Of a stretch of DNA of 64,000 bases, positions 1-7,606 are shown piece by piece. A model generated the notes under the pieces. It had not been told where the DNA came from and did no database searches. It was given only the letters and a program-made list of their open reading frames with translations. Made by a program: the position numbers and the translations under genes. Numbering within the stretch: the first letter of the stretch is position 1; the number at the start of each line of letters is the position of its first letter. Source of the stretch: CAYILR01 sp964364175 (GTDB lineage: Bacteria; Bdellovibrionota; UBA1018); contig CAYILR010000014.1 of the NCBI GenBank assembly GCA_964364175.1, positions 19,479 through 83,478 of the forward strand. Reading direction: 5' to 3'.

Positions 1-11
1 ATTTTTTTAAA

Positions 12-602
12 GTGGGTCAGTGGAGGCGTGCGTATGAGAGGATTTCGGAACTGAAGTCAGGTGGCTTTTTACGGGCTGAAAAGAATGTGCTTTTTGATCA
101 GCTTCAGATTTTACGACTGACCTCTTACGGACAACGTCTAGTGCTTTCAAGCGCCCCAATCGAAGTTCCTCAGGTCAGACGCCTAGATCCCAGGACTCTG
201 GTTCACGATACGATTGTGACTTCTGTGAGACTGAGACTTTCCGATTTTTGGGATGGAAGTTGGATTCCCGAGCGGGTGATCAAACAAGACGAATATCCTC
301 AAATTCCAGATGGGCTATTTGTTTTTCAGAGTGGCAAGAAAGTGGCCGTCGAAGTCGAAAATTCTCCCAAAGACAGAGCTCGATTTTTTCAGAATATGGA
401 GCGTTGGCGAAAAACGGACGTCAAGCTCGTGCTTTTTATAGCGACGACGCCGGCGCTTGTTGCGCGTATCGAAGGCTATTTGAAGGAAGGACCGCAAGGT
501 CTTCCGCTGGCTCTGGTCTTTTGGGACGAACTCAAAAAGCGTGCAGTAAAAGTGTGGACCCCATCGGGTTCGGTCGATGTTTTTAATCGGAAGGAATATT
601 AA
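12..602 (+). CDS. replication-relaxation / mobilisation-type DNA-binding protein, probably 5' partial
   Basis: The frame is open to the window edge, so the GTG at 12 may be internal and the gene may start further left. The visible 196 residues begin with the end of a winged-helix-like segment (residues 1-45). A compact domain follows, with an acidic pair in IPDGLF and VAVEVEN near residues 97-116, the spacing seen in restriction-endonuclease-like folds of the Replic_Relax type proteins of mobile elements. The gene ends one base before the TraD-like gene, so the two are probably co-transcribed. The family call rests on the pattern and on the neighbour; the function in DNA relaxation or transfer is inferred. 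Confidence 0.5.
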   Translation: MGQWRRAYERISELKSGGFLRAEKNVLFDQLQILRLTSYGQRLVLSSAPIEVPQVRRLDPRTLVHDTIVTSVRLRLSDFWDGSWIPERVIKQDEYPQIPDGLFVFQSGKKVAVEVENSPKDRARFFQNMERWRKTDVKLVLFIATTPALVARIEGYLKEGPQGLPLALVFWDELKKRAVKVWTPSGSVDVFNRKEY

Positions 603-603
603 A

Positions 604-2112
604 ATGCTGAAGCATCATTATCAAAGTTGGTATGGAGAAAATTTTCACCTGACAGGCACCCAGTGGAATGCGGTGTTAGTTTTGGTTTTGGGTCTTGCTG
701 CTCTCTCAGCACTGAGGCCCAAGCTGGTTTCGCAGTTACTGATGAGTTTCTTACAAAAGCTGCTCTCCCTGCTCAGAATCAAAAAAGCGGGCCCAGGCAT
801 TGAAGTGGCTGGGGAATGGTTGTCCGACGAAGCACGCCTCAGACACACGCAAATTTCTGGAGCGACCGGCACCGGTAAAACTCTGCTCATGGAACAGATC
901 ATCTATGGGGATATCGCTAGGGGACATGGCGCGATGATCATTGATCCCAAAGGAGATCGTGAGTTTTATGACCGACTGAAGAAATTCTGCAAATCCATCG
1001 GACGCGAAAAGGATCTGCACTTTTTGTCAGCATCCTGGCCTGACGAAAGTGTGCGGTGGAATCCGTGTCGGTTAGGAAATTCGTCAGAGCTGCAAAGCAA
1101 GTGGTTTAGATCGGGAGTTTACCGCGAACCGTTTTACGCTACCGCTTGCGAGCTAGCACTCTTGGAAGCATTCAACGCTCTTTTGATTGGAGAGTCCGAT
1201 GGATTTACGCTTTCGGATCTCGTAAGACAGCTTGAGGTTCAGTCGAAAGCATCCAAAAACCAAAACGTCGAGGGATTGTACAACGAGCTTAAGAACTTTG
1301 CGTTCGGTGAATGGGGTCCGATCCTTTGCGCAGCACCCGCCCTTCGCGGACAGCAAGCGAATAGAGAAGTAACGCTGCTTGAGATTACGCAAAAAAATGA
1401 AATTCTATTCGTGGATTTACCAACAGAGTCCAAGGCGATTCAGAGCGCGCGGGTAGGAAAATTACTCCTTCAGGAAATCATGCTGATCTCCGGGCTCAGG
1501 AAACACTACTCAGAGCTCAAAAGTAAGTCGCCATTTTCAATTTTTGTGGACGAGTTCGATGCGTTTGCCACCGAAAATTTTGTGACATTCCAGAATAAAG
1601 GACGGTCGTCCGAGTTCATGATCCACATCGCGCATCAGACGCTAAGTGACTTGGATCGGATCAGCCCTACGTTTAAAGGACAGATCATGGGCAATTGCAA
1701 CGTTCGGTATATTTTTAGGCAGGACTTCCCCGATGACGCCGAAATGTGGTCGCGGTTTTTGGGAACAAAATCTGTCGTCAAAAAGACGTTTCAAACCAAG
1801 GATGGCTTCTGGACTGGAAGTTCTTCCAATCGAGAGACTCAGGAATTTGTGATCCATCCCGATCGCATCAAAAACATGGGCACCGGACAGTGTATTTTTA
1901 GCGTCAAAACCGACAGCATACTCAAAGAACTCAAAATTCCGTTTCCTCTCAAACTACCCAAACGAAAAGCAGGTCGGCTTTTGCGGGGTGAAACAAAAGC
2001 GTCCCCCGCGCCTGATTTTAACCAAGCCACGAGTGAGCTAGGTGGGATTTTGGAAGAAGCTAGGAAATCAAAAACTGTGATTGGAAAGAGGGGTAACAAT
2101 GGGTACAATTGA
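604..2112 (+). CDS. TraD/VirD4-like type IV coupling ATPase
   Basis: A hexameric DNA-pumping ATPase of the coupling-protein type, which delivers transfer DNA to a secretion channel in the membrane. The chosen ATG at 604 follows a GGAAGG site. A hydrophobic stretch (about residues 22-56) acts as membrane anchor, Walker A is GATGTGKT (86-93), an IDPKGD segment follows (113-118), and a Walker B-like SIFVDEFD lies at 312-319 with a downstream HQT glutamine near 345. At 502 residues it is shorter than most TraD proteins and lacks their long C-terminal tail. It starts just after the relaxation-type gene and overlaps the excisionase gene by 14 bases. The ATPase class is clear; active conjugation is not shown. 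Confidence 0.8.
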   Translation: MLKHHYQSWYGENFHLTGTQWNAVLVLVLGLAALSALRPKLVSQLLMSFLQKLLSLLRIKKAGPGIEVAGEWLSDEARLRHTQISGATGTGKTLLMEQIIYGDIARGHGAMIIDPKGDREFYDRLKKFCKSIGREKDLHFLSASWPDESVRWNPCRLGNSSELQSKWFRSGVYREPFYATACELALLEAFNALLIGESDGFTLSDLVRQLEVQSKASKNQNVEGLYNELKNFAFGEWGPILCAAPALRGQQANREVTLLEITQKNEILFVDLPTESKAIQSARVGKLLLQEIMLISGLRKHYSELKSKSPFSIFVDEFDAFATENFVTFQNKGRSSEFMIHIAHQTLSDLDRISPTFKGQIMGNCNVRYIFRQDFPDDAEMWSRFLGTKSVVKKTFQTKDGFWTGSSSNRETQEFVIHPDRIKNMGTGQCIFSVKTDSILKELKIPFPLKLPKRKAGRLLRGETKASPAPDFNQATSELGGILEEARKSKTVIGKRGNNGYN

Positions 2113-2317
2113 AAATGCGACTGACAGGGAGCCAGATGAAGTGCTGGAGTGCCTCACCTGGTTGGATTCAAAAGAGGCTGCGAAGTATCTTCGTAAAACA
2201 GCCAATGCGTTAAGAATCATGGTGTACCGGGGTTATCTCCGGCCCAGGCGATTCCGGCATAGGCTCTATTTTCGAAGAATCGAACTCGATCGACTGTTGG
2301 AATCCTCACCATTTTGA
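2099..2317 (+). CDS. excisionase-like helix-turn-helix protein
   Basis: A small MerR/excisionase-type DNA-binding protein of 72 residues. The core reads WLDSKEAAKYL, then a helix ending in YRGYLRPRRFRHRLYFRR and a last helix ELDRLLE, the usual HTH_17 layout in which a basic wing follows the recognition helix. ATG 2099 is preferred over the upstream TTG because GAGGGG lies 5 to 8 bases before it. It overlaps the end of the TraD-like gene and ends two bases before the integrase frame. It probably directs excision together with the integrase and may also repress it. The fold is well supported; the role is inferred from position. Confidence 0.7.
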   Translation: MGTIENATDREPDEVLECLTWLDSKEAAKYLRKTANALRIMVYRGYLRPRRFRHRLYFRRIELDRLLESSPF

Positions 2318-2330
2318 AATGGGAGGAATG

Positions 2331-3551
2331 ATGGCGGTCACAAAATACGAAAAAGACGGGAAAGTTTTCTGGCAGGTGTACGTCGGCATGCGCGGGCGCA
2401 AGAATTCGCGCGCGCGCGTGCAGAAACGAATCACAGGAATCACTTCAGAGCGCGAGGCCATTTCGACTGAAAAACGTCTCCTGCGCGACCTGTCCGAAGA
2501 GCTGACAAAGGTCGAAGCGAAAGGTGCCTTCTGGGGCGAAGTCGTCGAGCGTTGGGCTCGCCACCAAGAGCTTTACCCATCTCGGCGTTACGCGGCGACG
2601 ACCGTCCAGGACTATGTTGCCATGCTATACAACTGGACGGCGCCTTGGCTCAACCGGGTCGCCAGCGAGATCAATCGCGGCGATGGGCGCGAAATCATGC
2701 GGCAGGCCGAGGATGCCGGAAAAAGTGCAAGTCTCCGTAAAAACCTCAAGTACACCATCGGCCAGGTCTATCGCTGGGGAATTGATGAGCGTCTGATCAA
2801 TGGCGTAACCGAAACCCCGGTACACGGTCTTGAACTTACTCGTGATCGTGAGGAGAAACGCCCTGACATTCTGACGGTCGAAGAAATTCGCGACTTGCTT
2901 CGCAAGGCCAAGGAGCAAAAGCATCCTTGGTATCCAGTCTGGGTGGGCGCCGTGCTCACCGGCTGTCGTAGCGGAGAACTCCATCAGATGAGAAGGTCCG
3001 ATCTCGAAGTGGTCTCACGCGATCAAGCCATAGAGGAAAGCAAAAAGCCGTTCGATAAGCGCCGATTCGGATTCTTGCGCGTCCGCAAAAGCTGGAACAC
3101 GCGTGCCAAACAAGCTGGTCCGACCAAGGCGGGCTACTGGCGCAATGTGCCCGTGTCGAGCGAATTCTACTGGGTTCTAATTCACGATCTTAGAATCGAA
3201 AAGATGTCACCAAACGACTTTATTTTTCCAAGAGCCTGGGAGTGGGACAAGGGCGAACAAGCCCGCGTGCTCCGCACTTTTTGCATTGGGAACGGACTGC
3301 CGTCAGTCAGATTCCACGCCTTGCGTGCCTGTTTCGCGACTCAGCTCATTTCGACAGGAATTCCCGCGACAGTGGTGATGAAAATCTGCGGATGGAAGGA
3401 CTTAAAAACCATGCAAAGATACATCCGTCTGGCTGGTGTTGATGAAGCCGGTGCCACAGAAGTGCTCCGGTTCGTTCCGACCGAGGAAGCGGTCATGGAG
3501 AAGGTAGTGAACCTTTATGGACGCCAAGGGGGCAAGGGTAGCAATGACTAG
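2331..3551 (+). CDS. tyrosine recombinase (phage-type integrase)
   Basis: A site-specific recombinase of about 406 residues. Numbering from the first in-frame ATG at 2319, an arm-type N-terminal domain (about 5-60) is followed by a core-binding domain (70-165) and the catalytic domain. The catalytic set is visible: Arg217 in TGCRSGE, His333 and Arg336 in HALR, Trp359 in the GW box replacing the common His, and nucleophile Tyr368 in MQRYIRL. GGGAGG at 2321-2326 favours ATG 2331, although ATG 2328 or 2319 are possible. All active-site residues are intact, so the enzyme is probably functional. It follows the excisionase gene directly. A decayed relative of its last 25 residues lies near 15.5 kb. 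Confidence 0.92.
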   Translation: MAVTKYEKDGKVFWQVYVGMRGRKNSRARVQKRITGITSEREAISTEKRLLRDLSEELTKVEAKGAFWGEVVERWARHQELYPSRRYAATTVQDYVAMLYNWTAPWLNRVASEINRGDGREIMRQAEDAGKSASLRKNLKYTIGQVYRWGIDERLINGVTETPVHGLELTRDREEKRPDILTVEEIRDLLRKAKEQKHPWYPVWVGAVLTGCRSGELHQMRRSDLEVVSRDQAIEESKKPFDKRRFGFLRVRKSWNTRAKQAGPTKAGYWRNVPVSSEFYWVLIHDLRIEKMSPNDFIFPRAWEWDKGEQARVLRTFCIGNGLPSVRFHALRACFATQLISTGIPATVVMKICGWKDLKTMQRYIRLAGVDEAGATEVLRFVPTEEAVMEKVVNLYGRQGGKGSND

Positions 3552-3583
3552 TTATTCTATCTATCTGACTTCATTGAATAATA

Positions 3584-3632
3584 ATTTTAATATTGGCACT
3601 ACATTTACATTTTATTGTGCCGATATTAAAAT
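3584..3632 (+). promoter_or_regulatory. inverted-repeat operator and promoter of the abiE operon
   Basis: Two 16-base arms, 3584-3599 (ATTTTAATATTGGCAC) and 3617-3632 (GTGCCGATATTAAAAT), are complementary except at one position and are separated by 17 bases. Overlapping them is TTTACA (3604-3609), a 17-base spacer and TAAAAT (3627-3632), a good sigma-70-type pair. That promoter would give a nearly leaderless message for the ATG at 3640, so the true -10 may differ. AbiEi antitoxins are known to bind inverted repeats at their own promoter and repress it. The repeat is seen directly; its use by this AbiEi is inferred. Confidence 0.7.
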
Positions 3633-3639
3633 AAAGGTC

Positions 3640-4239
3640 ATGAGAAAAAAGGCAGATCTCAAACAACTTAGCCCACTACTCGGCGCACCGAGTTTTACCG
3701 CACGCGAGGCAGCCAGCCTCGGCATGCCTGCAGCCAACCTGGCCTATTACGTGAGGCGCGGCGACCTCGAACGTGTCGCCCACGGCGTATACCGCGCAGC
3801 CCAGGCACCCACGACAACCGATTTTCGATGGGAAGATCTCGTCACCGCTCTCCAGTCGGTTAAAAACGGCGTCGTTTGCCTGACCACAGCTCTTGCACTT
3901 TACGATATCACCGAAGAAATTCCTCGCCAGCACTGGATTGCAATCAAGAATTCGACTCGTCACCGTTGCGGGTCTGATGTACGAGTCGTAAGAATGAGCA
4001 ACATGAGCCTGGGCCGCACCACTCTGGACGTCGGTGGAATCTCTGTTCCGATCTTCGACCGGGAGCGCACCATCGTGGATTCGTTTCGCTATCTCGGCGC
4101 TGAAATTGCTATAAAGGCGCTGAAATTTGCTCTCGCAAAGAAAGATCGGGGGCAAAGGCTCGACCTACGAAAGCTTGCGCAATACGCGGATCGACTCCGA
4201 TTCGACATCCAACCTTACGTCTTGGCGGTGACGACATGA
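3640..4239 (+). CDS. abiEi: AbiEi antitoxin, type IV toxin-antitoxin and phage defence
   Basis: The antitoxin and autorepressor of an AbiE system. An N-terminal winged helix reads SFTAREAASLG, then YYVRRGDLERVAHGVYR, the AbiEi signature. A C-terminal domain follows with TIVDSFRYLG. An upstream ATG at 3517 is open in frame but would add 41 residues of AT-rich, non-conserved sequence that runs through the operator, so ATG 3640 (AAAGG before it) is chosen, giving 199 residues. The stop overlaps the toxin start as ATGA, so the two are translationally coupled. In AbiE systems the antitoxin does not bind the toxin but counters its effect and represses the operon. The call is firm by family pattern and pairing. 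Confidence 0.88.
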   Translation: MRKKADLKQLSPLLGAPSFTAREAASLGMPAANLAYYVRRGDLERVAHGVYRAAQAPTTTDFRWEDLVTALQSVKNGVVCLTTALALYDITEEIPRQHWIAIKNSTRHRCGSDVRVVRMSNMSLGRTTLDVGGISVPIFDRERTIVDSFRYLGAEIAIKALKFALAKKDRGQRLDLRKLAQYADRLRFDIQPYVLAVTT

Positions 4240-5099
4240 ACGAAACCGCACTCAAAGAACGCCTGAAAGTGGTCGCAAAGGATAAGGACGTCCTATTCAA
4301 CGTCGTTTGGAAACAACTCCTTCTGGAGCGTTTCCTCGCACGTCTCTCACGTTCCAAACACAACGAACATTTTATTTTTAAAGGCGGCATGCTTCTCTCT
4401 CAACGAATCAAGATTGGTCGTGAGACCACGGATCTCGACTTCCTGATGACACGACTCAAAGGCGAAGCTCCCGCCATTGAGTCCGCATTCCGAGAAATTA
4501 TCACCGTCAGCAACAGCGATGGTTTCACTTTCACTTGGAACGCCGTCTCTGAACTCACCCAGCCTCATATGGAATATCCGGGCTTTCGCGTGAATCTGAA
4601 CGTCGCGCTCGGAAAAATGAAAGACAAAATCCAGATCGACATTGGCATTGGCGATGCGGTCGAACCCGTCGAGGAACAGTTCCATCCGTTCGAGTATAAG
4701 GGCAAGCCACTCTTCGCGGGCGAGATCACGCTTCTCACGTATCCCGTGGAAACGATCTTTGCTGAAAAGCTCGAAGCCATCGTCTCGAAGGGCGGCCCCA
4801 ATAGCAGGATGAAGGACTACCACGACACGCTGCTGATGCTCCGTGAGCCGGGTTTGATTTCAGCCTCCGCGCTAAGAGCATCCATTGGCGCGACTTTCCG
4901 ATATCGAAGCACGACTCTTTCTCTTCCGATCGTCTTTACCGCCGAGGAAATCGTGAAACTGGAGGCATCTTGGGTGCAGCACCTGACGCGGATCGCGAAG
5001 TTTCGCGAGCAGCTCAGAATGCCCACGACAATCCAAGATGTTCTCGCTGAAATCAACGCGTGGCTCTCCGCGAACAGCGTCGAGGAAGTGAAACTATGA
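4236..5099 (+). CDS. abiEii: AbiEii/AbiGii nucleotidyltransferase toxin
   Basis: The toxin partner, a DNA-polymerase-beta-type nucleotidyltransferase of 287 residues. The nucleotide-binding motif is FKGGMLL (48-54) with the catalytic acids in TTDLDF (64-69). A third acid lies in QIDIGIGD, and the family's RMKDYHD segment follows further on. Known AbiEii proteins transfer nucleotides, preferring GTP, and cause growth arrest of phage-infected cells. All the motifs that can be checked by eye are intact. It overlaps abiEi by four bases and is the last gene before the strand switch, so it is cargo of the mobile element. The likely targets are tRNAs, but this is not readable from the sequence. Confidence 0.9.
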   Translation: MNETALKERLKVVAKDKDVLFNVVWKQLLLERFLARLSRSKHNEHFIFKGGMLLSQRIKIGRETTDLDFLMTRLKGEAPAIESAFREIITVSNSDGFTFTWNAVSELTQPHMEYPGFRVNLNVALGKMKDKIQIDIGIGDAVEPVEEQFHPFEYKGKPLFAGEITLLTYPVETIFAEKLEAIVSKGGPNSRMKDYHDTLLMLREPGLISASALRASIGATFRYRSTTLSLPIVFTAEEIVKLEASWVQHLTRIAKFREQLRMPTTIQDVLAEINAWLSANSVEEVKL

Positions 5100-5178
5100 G
5101 TGAAAACGCTTGTCACGAAACGAGGTGCTGTCTACAATAGTCAAAAGCGGGCCGCAAGGCGGCGATTTCTTTCGTTTT

Positions 5179-5202
5179 GGGTCTGTCACCCCATTTTTTT
5201 TT
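5179..5202 (+). terminator. GGGTCTGTCACCCC hairpin plus T-run after the abiE operon
   Basis: GGGT-CTGTC-ACCC forms a short stem and nine T residues follow (5194-5202), so it can end abiE transcription. The same 14 bases occur at 15539-15552 straight after an integrase fragment, so it may also be the element's end or a dispersed repeat. The stem is short for a terminator. Confidence 0.45.
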
Positions 5203-5314
5203 CTCAAAGAATAAACGCCCCATTGAGGCAAATAATTAAAAACTTCTCCAGGGGATGAGGGAGAAGGAATGGTTTAATAAAGACAGTTTAAAATAAAAAA
5301 ATGATTTCAGCGTG

Positions 5315-6055
5315 TTACGTGTGTTGTTCATACTTCTCTCGAACCTCTCTCGCATATTTTTCAAGATAGGGTTTTCGTTCGGGTCCACGTACGTGGCTCA
5401 AGGCCGGGGGAGAAATCAAAGGTAGAAAGCAGACCTCTACTGTCCCTGGCTGAACACCCCAGCTCCTTCCTCTGTTGATGTTGCGAGGAATGCTGAGATA
5501 CAAAGGCTGGATCGAACATTTGAGTTCCGCAGCGAGGTGAAACGCCCCCTTGTTGAATTTGCCAAATTCGCCTGTGGTGATGCGGGTACCCTCGGGCGTG
5601 AGGAAAGCGGATTCTCCAGACTTTTTAAGTTCACGGCACGCTTGGGCAAATTGCCTTTCGCGTTGAACAGGAAAGTCTTGAGTATCTAGATAAAAAACTC
5701 TGGCCAAGACCGCCAATGCTGTTACTGGAAAAATGGGTATTGTTTTTTTGGAGAGAAAAAACCGCGTTCGAGGAAGTCCCAAGGCCAATATGACTAGCAT
5801 ATCGAGGCTTGTCGAATGGTTGCTGATAAAAATCAGCTGTTCGGAGGAAAAAACGTCAGGACGATGATGGACTTTCAGTTTGATTCCATGCAGCCCTAAA
5901 ATCATCTCTGCAAGAATCCGCAATATTTTTTCAGAAAAAAAGTACCTCGCTCGTCCCAATGTAAAAATGAGCGTGATGGCTCCCAGAACAAAAACGACAA
6001 AAATCAAAAAGAAAGCCATTGCTAACTTTACTACCGGTAGAAAACTATTTTTCAC
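5315..6055 (-). CDS. PlsC-family 1-acyl-glycerol-3-phosphate acyltransferase
   Basis: A membrane acyltransferase that places an acyl chain on lysophosphatidic acid or a related lipid. One strong N-terminal membrane segment (about residues 8-35) precedes the catalytic NHSTSLD box (His80, Asp85) and the FLTPEGTR substrate box (155-158). At 246 residues it is normal for PlsC. It is the last gene of the leftward operon, overlapping the methyltransferase gene by 11 bases. A second PlsC ends the divergent operon, so the cluster has a pair of acyltransferases, as expected if it builds a dedicated diacyl lipid. The reaction class is firm; the actual acceptor is unknown. Confidence 0.85.
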   Translation of the reverse strand: MKNSFLPVVKLAMAFFLIFVVFVLGAITLIFTLGRARYFFSEKILRILAEMILGLHGIKLKVHHRPDVFSSEQLIFISNHSTSLDMLVILALGLPRTRFFLSKKTIPIFPVTALAVLARVFYLDTQDFPVQRERQFAQACRELKKSGESAFLTPEGTRITTGEFGKFNKGAFHLAAELKCSIQPLYLSIPRNINRGRSWGVQPGTVEVCFLPLISPPALSHVRGPERKPYLEKYAREVREKYEQHT

Positions 6056-7016
6056 AGATCACCGTTTGCATAGAAAGATTGAGCCGCCTCTGAAACAAAA
6101 AGAAGGGGCTGGTTAAAACCTGCCCCAAAAAGTAGGGCCCGGTCCATAATTTGAGATTCATCCCTCGGCCTCTCAAAATCTTAAATAGCGCTCCGGTAAA
6201 AAAATAAAAATAAGGAGGAAAAGCTCCGTAGGGTAGGTAATCTACCACTTTCAAACCAGCAGATTCCACAAACTGGAGCAAATGGGCCTTGTCAAAAATC
6301 ACCGTGTGTTGAGGAGCCTGAAATCCAGGCCAACGGCTTTGAAAAAGTTGATAACTGAGGCTGTCCAGTCGTGGCACTTCGATCACAATTCGACCGGTTT
6401 TACTGAGTGCATCCTTAGCGCTCTGCAAGGTTTTCATCGGGTCGTAGCAGTGCTCAAGAAAATGCCACAGGGTAATGAGGTCGTACTGATTTGACGGAAG
6501 ATCTTGGTTAAAAAATTCACCGTGATAAAAATCAATGTGTTCAAAATCTGGAAATCCATCAAATCGTTTGAAGTCTACTCCTGCGACTTTTGATCCATAG
6601 GTTTTTCTAATCTTGTTTAGAAAAGTCCCTGTGGCACACCCGCCGTCGAGTACGTGACTCTGTGGTCCTAGCTGGACATAATTGTTGATGATTTCTAGTT
6701 TTTTCTTGTTGTGTTGATCCATTCCCCACTGAGTGAGAAAAGAAAAAATGCCCCAGTCCTTTTTGTTTCGATGGGCAATGTATTGATCATCGTAAAAAGC
6801 ACCGATTTGATCAAACGTTAGGCGCGGATTTTGAAAAACTAATCCACATTCTTGGCATTGCCCAAATCGAAAGTTACCCGGTTTGCCAGTCAGGTCTTCC
6901 TGGGCAATGGCAAATTCTTGATCATCGGCAAAAGCCCCGCATTGATAACAGGGGACTGTCTCAAATTGATAGTGATTCGGATTTTCCAGGCGTGAGATGT
7001 CAATTATTGTATTCAT
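6045..7016 (-). CDS. class I SAM-dependent methyltransferase with N-terminal zinc-ribbon-like motif
   Basis: Two Cys pairs, CYQC (23-26) and CQEC (54-57), form a likely zinc knuckle, followed by the SAM-binding motif VLDGGCATG (122-130), an acidic turn and a LWHFLEHCYDP motif IV/post-II block. This layout belongs to a family common in cell-surface and secondary-metabolite clusters that often methylates sugar or lipid substrates. At 323 residues it is full length. It overlaps its neighbours by 11 and 4 bases, so it belongs to the leftward operon of the phosphonate cluster. In that context it might methylate the head group or a lipid intermediate; this is inference. Confidence 0.75.
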   Translation of the reverse strand: MNTIIDISRLENPNHYQFETVPCYQCGAFADDQEFAIAQEDLTGKPGNFRFGQCQECGLVFQNPRLTFDQIGAFYDDQYIAHRNKKDWGIFSFLTQWGMDQHNKKKLEIINNYVQLGPQSHVLDGGCATGTFLNKIRKTYGSKVAGVDFKRFDGFPDFEHIDFYHGEFFNQDLPSNQYDLITLWHFLEHCYDPMKTLQSAKDALSKTGRIVIEVPRLDSLSYQLFQSRWPGFQAPQHTVIFDKAHLLQFVESAGLKVVDYLPYGAFPPYFYFFTGALFKILRGRGMNLKLWTGPYFLGQVLTSPFFLFQRRLNLSMQTVICEK

Positions 7017-7606
7017 ACATGTTTTTCCTTGTCGTGAACGACTTCATAAAAAATAAACAAACCCCAGACGGTGATCATGGTCAGCAAGAGTGGAAAACTC
7101 AATTCGAGACCAGGTCGAAAAGCCTCTGCTCCCAAAAATGCAACCAGTGGATATTTCAGCAGAGGAACCGACCAATGAAGCAGATGTGTATGTGTTGCTC
7201 GATTCCAATAGGTTTTCCAAAATTCGATAAAAACAAAAAGCCCAAGGAACTTGAGATAGACACCCCATTTAATCCATAGTGAAAGACTGAATAACAAGAA
7301 CATCAAGACCCATTTAAAGTAAATATCCATTCCTGGAGTAGTGACGATTCGACGTGGTATTTTATCGCGATCTTCTTGGATGCTGAGAAGGTCATCTTGA
7401 ATACGCAGACAGAGCAAAAACAAAAGTGTGACCCAGAACATTCCCAAAGCATCTGTCCCACGTATGCTGCGAATTCCCTGCGAAGCAAAGAGGATGGAAA
7501 GCACCAAAATACAGGCCACAGGAGCAAAGACCCGAAGAGGAAAACGTTCGCGACAGTAGGAGAAAAATGGAAAAAGTCTAATAACGAATTCTCCCTGTAT
7601 TGCCAT
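7013..7606 (-). CDS. UbiA-like polyprenyltransferase-type membrane protein
   Basis: About 197 residues with six or more hydrophobic segments. The key pattern is LRIQDDLLSIQEDRDKIPRR, which matches the aspartate-rich motif of UbiA-type enzymes (acidic pairs binding Mg-diphosphate, then PxR), and a second acidic cluster, EVVHDKEKH, lies near the C-terminus. UbiA enzymes transfer a prenyl or other group from a diphosphate to an acceptor inside the membrane. The start is uncertain: ATG 7606 still overlaps the upstream gene by 29 bases, and an earlier in-frame ATG at 7690 overlaps more. The ATGA overlap with the methyltransferase gene shows coupling. It is shorter than typical UbiA proteins (about 290), so the activity is a guess. 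Confidence 0.55.
   Translation of the reverse strand: MAIQGEFVIRLFPFFSYCRERFPLRVFAPVACILVLSILFASQGIRSIRGTDALGMFWVTLLFLLCLRIQDDLLSIQEDRDKIPRRIVTTPGMDIYFKWVLMFLLFSLSLWIKWGVYLKFLGLFVFIEFWKTYWNRATHTHLLHWSVPLLKYPLVAFLGAEAFRPGLELSFPLLLTMITVWGLFIFYEVVHDKEKHV

Larger units (their letters stand above)
1..5200. mobile_element. right part of an integrated mobile element (Tra / Xis / Int / AbiE)
   Basis: A relaxation-type protein, a TraD-like ATPase, an excisionase, a tyrosine integrase and an AbiE toxin-antitoxin pair lie head to tail on one strand, and the chromosome-type genes beyond are on the other strand. Integrase next to excisionase is the usual edge of an integrative element, and TraD-like ATPases belong to mobilisable or conjugative ones. 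No relaxase or type IV secretion genes are visible, so the rest must lie to the left or the element is mobilisable only. The right boundary is placed near the GGGTCTGTCACCCC motif by inference; no direct-repeat att pair could be verified because the left end is outside. Confidence 0.55.

Noticed and set aside
3517..3639. Upstream start for AbiEi at 3517
   Set aside because: The extra residues run through the operator and are AT-rich and unconserved; ATG 3640 has a ribosome-binding site.
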